From Solidesulfovibrio fructosivorans JJ] (GTDB taxonomy: Bacteria > Desulfobacterota > Desulfovibrionia > Desulfovibrionales > Desulfovibrionaceae), in NCBI RefSeq assembly GCF_000179555.1, contig NZ_AECZ01000002.1:1-64000 (forward strand): DNA of 64,000 nucleotides, read 5' to 3'. Position 1 is the first letter of the stretch. Each line of letters opens with the position of its first letter. The notes beneath the pieces were generated by a model that saw nothing but the letters and a program-made list of their open reading frames with translations, searched no databases and was not told the DNA's origin. Of this stretch, positions 59,771 to 64,000 are shown piece after piece. A program made the translations under genes and the position numbers.

Positions 59771-62677
59771 TTACAGCACGTCCAGCCGCGACAGGTTCGG
59801 CACGGACAGGGCGTCGAGGGACGGGGTGGGGCCGAGGACCACGATGGCGGCGTCCTTGGCCGCGGCCTCGAGGGCCTCGCCGAATTCCCGGAACTGCCGG
59901 ATGCTGGCCGAAAGCACCTGGCCGCGCATGGCGGCGCGGATCTCCGGCGTATCGCCCACGAGCCGGCGCACCATGGCCACGTGTCCCTTGGCGTCGGGCA
60001 GCATGTGGGCGTCGATGTCGCCGATGGTGCCGATGACGGCCCGGGTCATCTCCTCGGCGTCCAGGTTCGCCTCCAGGAGGTAGCGCCCGGCCTGGCGGAA
60101 GGTGTCTATCGTGGCGTCGGTATTGGGGTCGCGGTAGGAGACGAAGACGATCTGTCCCGCCAGCCGGTCCAGGGCGCAGAAGGCGCCGTACGCGCCGCCG
60201 CGCACCCGCACGCGGTCCCAGAGATAGGCCATGCGCAGATGGCGGGCGGCCACGAGGTTGGCCCCGTCGAAGGTCCAGCCCGTTTTGGACAGGTCCATGC
60301 CGACGCCGACGTAGTGCACCTGGGCCGGGATGGCGATGCCCTCGGCCGGCGGCACCTCGGGCCGGCTCCAGGCGGCCGGGGCGGGCTTGGCGGCGGGCAG
60401 GCGGTTTAAAAGTCCCGACACGGCGGTTTCCGTGATGGCCATGGCGTCCGGGGAGACGGTCAGGCCGGCGATGGCCCCCTCGCGGGTCAGCACCACGTCG
60501 CGCAGGGTCTCCAGGTCGCGGCGCACGGCGTCGTAATCCGTGTCGATGCGGTCGATGAGTTCGCGCAGATAGAAGAGCTGGGACACGCCGCGCAGGCGTT
60601 CGCCCACGCTTCCGGCCAGGGTGTAGCGGGCCCGCAGCCTCGATCCGGCCGTGGCGTGCCCGGCCGGGGCCAACTGGCGTTCCAGGCGCGATTTGGCCTC
60701 CAGGGCCATCTGGGCGAAGCGTTCCTTGTTGCCGAAGTCCGTGCCGCTGATGAGTTCCTCGAGGATGTCGAGAAACTCCTGCGCTTTTTCCAAGGTGGCC
60801 TTTCCCCGCAGCACCAGCTTGGCCAATGCGTCGTCGGGGCCGGTGCCCACGCGGCTCGCCACCAGCGCCTCGCGGGAGATGCCGCCGGTCTTGGCCGCGA
60901 TGCGCCGGGTGAGGGTCACGGCGTCGGTGCGGTCGGTGCCGAGCTCCAAAAGCGCCCGGCCGAAAAGCGGCACCAGGGGCAAAAGGTGGTCCGGCACGCC
61001 GGAGAGGGGAAAACCCAGGTCGCAATAGACGATGCCCGAGGTCTCCAGGGGATGGAGAAACAGGGAGACCGGGGCGCGTTCCACCATGTCCTCGGGAATG
61101 GGCGTTTCGGCGACCGGCAGGTCGTCCAGGGCGAGGCTCGGAATCGTGGCCAGGTCCTCCGGCGTATCCGGGGTTTCCTGGAGCCGGCGCAGTTCCTCCT
61201 GTGCGTCGGCGATGGCCTTTTTCCCTTTTTCGTCAAGGCCGGCGGCGACGGCGTCCAGGTCGGCCCGTTCCTCGGCCAGCCGTTTGGCGTCGAGTTCGGT
61301 GTCGGGCACCAGCGACAGGGTGACGCGGTGGGGATTGTCCAGAAGGTAGGTGCGGATGGCCTCTTCGAGGACCTTTTCGCCGGCGGCGAGTCTGGTCTTC
61401 AGGCGATCGAGGGGGCCGGAAAAGCGCAGCGGCGAAAGCGGGTCGCCGTCGTGAAGCCAGGTGGTCAGCGTACGCAGCATGAGCGAGAGTCCGCGCGGAA
61501 ACGAGCCGGTGTTGTTTTCCCGCAGCGCGAACTCCAGGGCGTTGACCCCGGCTTCCACGGCGTCGGCCGGCAGCCCGGAATCGGCCAGCCAGGTGAGCGT
61601 GCCCCGGATGAGCTTTTCCACCTCCGGGCTCGTGCCGGTCTTGATGCCTTTGAGGCCCACGGAGAAATACATCTGGCGCAGTTCGGTTTCCAGGCCGCCG
61701 CCGGCCAGGTCCTCGCCCAGGCCGCTGTCGAGCAGCGCCTTTCGCAGCGGCGAGGAGGGCAGGCCGATCAGCACGTGCTCCAGGACTTCCAACGTGAGCA
61801 CGAGGTCCTGGTCCGCGGTCTCGGGCAACAGCCAGTTGACGGTGACGAAGCCCCGGTCGGCCTGGCCGGGCGCGGCGGCGTAGGGCATCTCCTTGTCGCG
61901 GGGGGCGGTGAAGGGGACCTGGACCGCGACGTGGGAATCGACCGGCCGGGCGTCGAAGCTGCTGAAATAGTCGTCCAGGATGCGCAGGCGTTCGTCCGGG
62001 TCGTCGTCGCCGGAGAAAAAGGCCCGGGCGTTGGAAGGATGGTAATAGGTATCGTGGAAGGCCTTGAATTCCTCGTAGGTAAGCGTGGGGATCACCTTGG
62101 GATCGCCGCCGGAATCCACGCCGTAGGTGGTGTCCGGAAAGAGCAGACGCTGGGAGAACTCGCCGAGCACGGAATCGGGCGAGGAGTAGGCGCCCTTCAT
62201 TTCGTTGAAAACCACGCCGCTGCGCGTCAGCTCCTTTGTGGCGTTCCACTCGAAGTGCCAGCCTTCCTGGAGGAAGACGTGTCGTGGAATGCGCGGGTAG
62301 AACACGGCGTCGAGATACACGTCTATTAGGTTGTAGAAGTCCCGCAGATTGGTCGACGCAACGGGATAGCAGGTCTTGTCGGGATAGGTGAAGGCATTGA
62401 GGAAGGTCTGCAGCGACCCCTTGAGCAGCTCCACGAACGGTTCCTTGACGGGGTACTTGCGCGAGCCGCACAGCACCGAGTGCTCGAGGATGTGGGGCAC
62501 GCCAGTGGAATTGGCCGGCGGGGTGCGGAAGCTTATGCCGAAGACCTTGTTGGCGTCGTCGAGGGAAAGCGACAGGACCTGCGCCCCGGTGCGGTCGTGG
62601 CGGGCCAGGACGGCCCTGGCGGCGTATTCGTCGAGGGTCTCGTCGCGAAGGACGGTGAATCCGAAAGTGGGGGACAT
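59771..62677 (-). CDS. M16C-family zinc metalloprotease (presequence-protease type)
   Basis: 968 residues in two M16 halves. The inverted zinc site HILEH (about residues 62-66) and NEMKGAYSSPDSVLGEFSQRLLF with the distal Glu are intact; the second half is catalytically silent as usual. It degrades peptides in an enclosed chamber; no signal peptide, so cytoplasmic. AGGAG precedes ATG 62677. Confidence 0.95.
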   Translation of the reverse strand: MSPTFGFTVLRDETLDEYAARAVLARHDRTGAQVLSLSLDDANKVFGISFRTPPANSTGVPHILEHSVLCGSRKYPVKEPFVELLKGSLQTFLNAFTYPDKTCYPVASTNLRDFYNLIDVYLDAVFYPRIPRHVFLQEGWHFEWNATKELTRSGVVFNEMKGAYSSPDSVLGEFSQRLLFPDTTYGVDSGGDPKVIPTLTYEEFKAFHDTYYHPSNARAFFSGDDDPDERLRILDDYFSSFDARPVDSHVAVQVPFTAPRDKEMPYAAAPGQADRGFVTVNWLLPETADQDLVLTLEVLEHVLIGLPSSPLRKALLDSGLGEDLAGGGLETELRQMYFSVGLKGIKTGTSPEVEKLIRGTLTWLADSGLPADAVEAGVNALEFALRENNTGSFPRGLSLMLRTLTTWLHDGDPLSPLRFSGPLDRLKTRLAAGEKVLEEAIRTYLLDNPHRVTLSLVPDTELDAKRLAEERADLDAVAAGLDEKGKKAIADAQEELRRLQETPDTPEDLATIPSLALDDLPVAETPIPEDMVERAPVSLFLHPLETSGIVYCDLGFPLSGVPDHLLPLVPLFGRALLELGTDRTDAVTLTRRIAAKTGGISREALVASRVGTGPDDALAKLVLRGKATLEKAQEFLDILEELISGTDFGNKERFAQMALEAKSRLERQLAPAGHATAGSRLRARYTLAGSVGERLRGVSQLFYLRELIDRIDTDYDAVRRDLETLRDVVLTREGAIAGLTVSPDAMAITETAVSGLLNRLPAAKPAPAAWSRPEVPPAEGIAIPAQVHYVGVGMDLSKTGWTFDGANLVAARHLRMAYLWDRVRVRGGAYGAFCALDRLAGQIVFVSYRDPNTDATIDTFRQAGRYLLEANLDAEEMTRAVIGTIGDIDAHMLPDAKGHVAMVRRLVGDTPEIRAAMRGQVLSASIRQFREFGEALEAAAKDAAIVVLGPTPSLDALSVPNLSRLDVL

Positions 62678-62822
62678 CGTTTCTCCTGCGTTTTGCGTTG
62701 GGCTCCGGCCGATTTCGAGCCGGACGAATTTTTTCTACACTTTTAAGGGAAAGATGCTATAGCAGGGTCGTGACCGGCCACGGGTCCCGGCCGGTTTGGC
62801 AGGGGAAAAGAGGCGCATCCAC

Positions 62823-62851
62823 TTGCGCTTGCTTGCAAAAAGCACTATACC
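62823..62851 (+). promoter_or_regulatory. Candidate sigma-70 promoter of the VWA/OmpA gene
   Basis: TTGCGC, 17-base spacer, TATACC. This gives a leader of about 165 bases before the start at 63026. Confidence 0.45.
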
Positions 62852-62891
62852 TTTAACCGGAAACCTGAGGGAAGCCACCTGGAATTCGTTT

Positions 62892-63006
62892 TTTCCCAAC
62901 TATTTGGGAAATATCCGGGAGGCGGGGTTCGCGTCCTTTCGCGGGCGGACCCTGTTTTTTGCGACGAAAGAGGGTGTTTTTTTGGCAAAGGTGAATCTCA
63001 TTTCAC
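62892..63006. promoter_or_regulatory. Two palindromes in the leader of the VWA/OmpA gene
   Basis: TTTCCCAA-CTAT-TTGGGAAA (62892-62911) and GTGAA-N6-TTCAC (62991-63006). Both lie downstream of the candidate promoter. They could be RNA hairpins or repressor sites. The 348-base gap 62678-63025 has no credible gene. Confidence 0.4.
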
Positions 63007-63025
63007 TTGCTCCGAGGAGGGAGTT

Positions 63026-64000
63026 ATGAACAAGAAACTTCAGATTTTGCTGGTGGCCGTGGTCACCTTGCTGCTGGGATTCAGCGGCCCGGCCATGGCG
63101 AAGAAGCAGGTTCCCAAGGTCGATAACTTCATCTATTTTATCGACCATTCGAGCTCCATGGCCTTCTCCTACAAGGGGCAGCGCTATGTGCAGTTCGGCG
63201 GTGTCTCTAAGATCATGATGGCCAAGTCCCTGGCCCGTGAGCTCAACAAGATGACCCCCGAGCTCGGCTACAAGGCCGGCCTGTACACCTTCGCCCCGTA
63301 CAAAGAGTACGCCGCGATGGCTCCCTACAGCCAGGCCACCCTGGGCGCCGCTATCGAGAAGATCTCCACCGACTACAGCGTCTACGGCCGCATGACCCCC
63401 ATGGGCCGTGGCCTGGAAGACCTGGACAAGCTGCCGCTGTCCACCCTGTCCGGCAAGACCGGCGTGTTCATCTTCTCTGACGGCGACTCCAACTGCGGCG
63501 TCGACCCGGTTGCCGTTGCCCAGTCCCTGAAGGCCAAATACGGCGACAACCTGTGCTTCTACATCGTCGACCTGTCCGACAGCAAGCATGGCCAGCAGGT
63601 GCTCAAGGCCATCGCCGCCATGGGCAAGTGCAACTGCATCGAGCTCGGCGAAGAGCTGCTGCGCAACGAAGCCGCCCGCGAGCGCTTCCTTGAGTGCGCC
63701 CTGTACGAGTGGATCGAAGACGAAATCGTCGTCTTCCGCAGCATCTACTTCGACTTCGACAAGTACAACATCAAGCCCGAATTCGTGCCCGTCCTCGAGG
63801 AAGGCACCGCCATCATCAAGTCCAAGCCGACCATGAAGGTTATCCTCGAAGGTAACACCGACAGCATCGGCACCCCGCAGTACAACATGAAGCTCGGCCA
63901 GCGCCGCGCCGACTCCGTCAAGGCCTTCTTCGTGAAGAAGGGCATCGACGCCAGCCGCATCGAGGCCATCAGCCTCGGCCTGACCGATCCGGTCGCCACC
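63026..64000 (+). CDS. VWA-OmpA outer-membrane-associated protein (partial)
   Basis: 325 residues to the window edge, no stop. Signal peptide to GPAMA (residue 25). A von Willebrand A-like domain follows (FIYFIDHSSSMAFSYKG: DHSSS instead of the classical DxSxS, MIDAS-like; VFIFSDGDSNCG). After about residue 235 an OmpA domain begins (IYFDFDKYNIKPEF, LEGNTDSIGTPQYNMKLGQRRADSVK) that binds peptidoglycan. GAGGAGG precedes ATG 63026. Codon use is strongly biased to C-ending codons, suggesting high expression. Confidence 0.9.
   Translation, partial: MNKKLQILLVAVVTLLLGFSGPAMAKKQVPKVDNFIYFIDHSSSMAFSYKGQRYVQFGGVSKIMMAKSLARELNKMTPELGYKAGLYTFAPYKEYAAMAPYSQATLGAAIEKISTDYSVYGRMTPMGRGLEDLDKLPLSTLSGKTGVFIFSDGDSNCGVDPVAVAQSLKAKYGDNLCFYIVDLSDSKHGQQVLKAIAAMGKCNCIELGEELLRNEAARERFLECALYEWIEDEIVVFRSIYFDFDKYNIKPEFVPVLEEGTAIIKSKPTMKVILEGNTDSIGTPQYNMKLGQRRADSVKAFFVKKGIDASRIEAISLGLTDPVAT

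Noticed and set aside
62796-63029. 77-codon open frame upstream of the VWA/OmpA gene
   Set aside because: It spans a promoter-like region and palindromes, and no protein family is visible.

Overview
The window is a 64 kb, GC-rich chromosomal stretch, densely packed with genes in operons. Gene content and protein character point to a mesophilic sulfate-reducing deltaproteobacterium of the Desulfovibrionaceae, most likely Solidesulfovibrio-like (inference from gene order and protein style only). TTG starts are common. No tRNA, rRNA, CRISPR array, insertion sequence or prophage was seen.

Layout. 0-6.6 kb: dehydrogenase, CBS/ACT protein, small zinc ribbon, STAS protein, a large composite intergenic repeat, and glycogen phosphorylase. 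6.7-9 kb: an IscU-like scaffold protein behind a clear sigma-54 promoter, divergent from a PAS/AAA+ sigma-54 activator. 9-13.3 kb: a 14-TM exporter and a radical SAM-ArsM fusion enzyme. 13.5-17 kb: acyltransferase, ChaA-like antiporter, then an AT-rich island with two unknown membrane genes. 17-27.5 kb: leuS, nusB, ribH, ribBA, a VOC protein, an ABC importer on the other strand, ribE and ogt. 27.6-28.1 kb: a BrnT/BrnA toxin-antitoxin pair. 28.2-29.1 kb: a YhcC-type radical SAM protein.

29.2-48.9 kb is a housekeeping core on the + strand: mreB-mreC-mreD-mrdA-rodA-bactofilin (rod shape), an ATP synthase operon atpF'-F-H-A-G-D-C (b', b and all F1 subunits, without a and c), a second diverged atpC, glmU, zapB-like, zapA, 6S RNA, rny, ymdB, two small exported proteins and tyrS. 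49-55.4 kb carries a UbiA-type prenyltransferase, rhodanese, a WecA-type sugar-phosphate transferase overlapping a GT4 glycosyltransferase, a WbuC-like cupin and a HAD phosphatase. 55.5-64 kb holds a geranylgeranyl-reductase-type flavoprotein, a lipoprotein converging on and overlapping a methyltransferase, malQ, an M16C protease and a truncated VWA/OmpA protein.

The most notable items are: the sigma-54 promoter with candidate enhancer sites; the radical SAM-ArsM fusion next to an exporter; mreC apparently starting at AUU; a second gene with a perfect Shine-Dalgarno but no standard start in the AT-rich island; the duplicated atpC; the 6S RNA; and two families of dispersed, hairpin-rich intergenic repeats.
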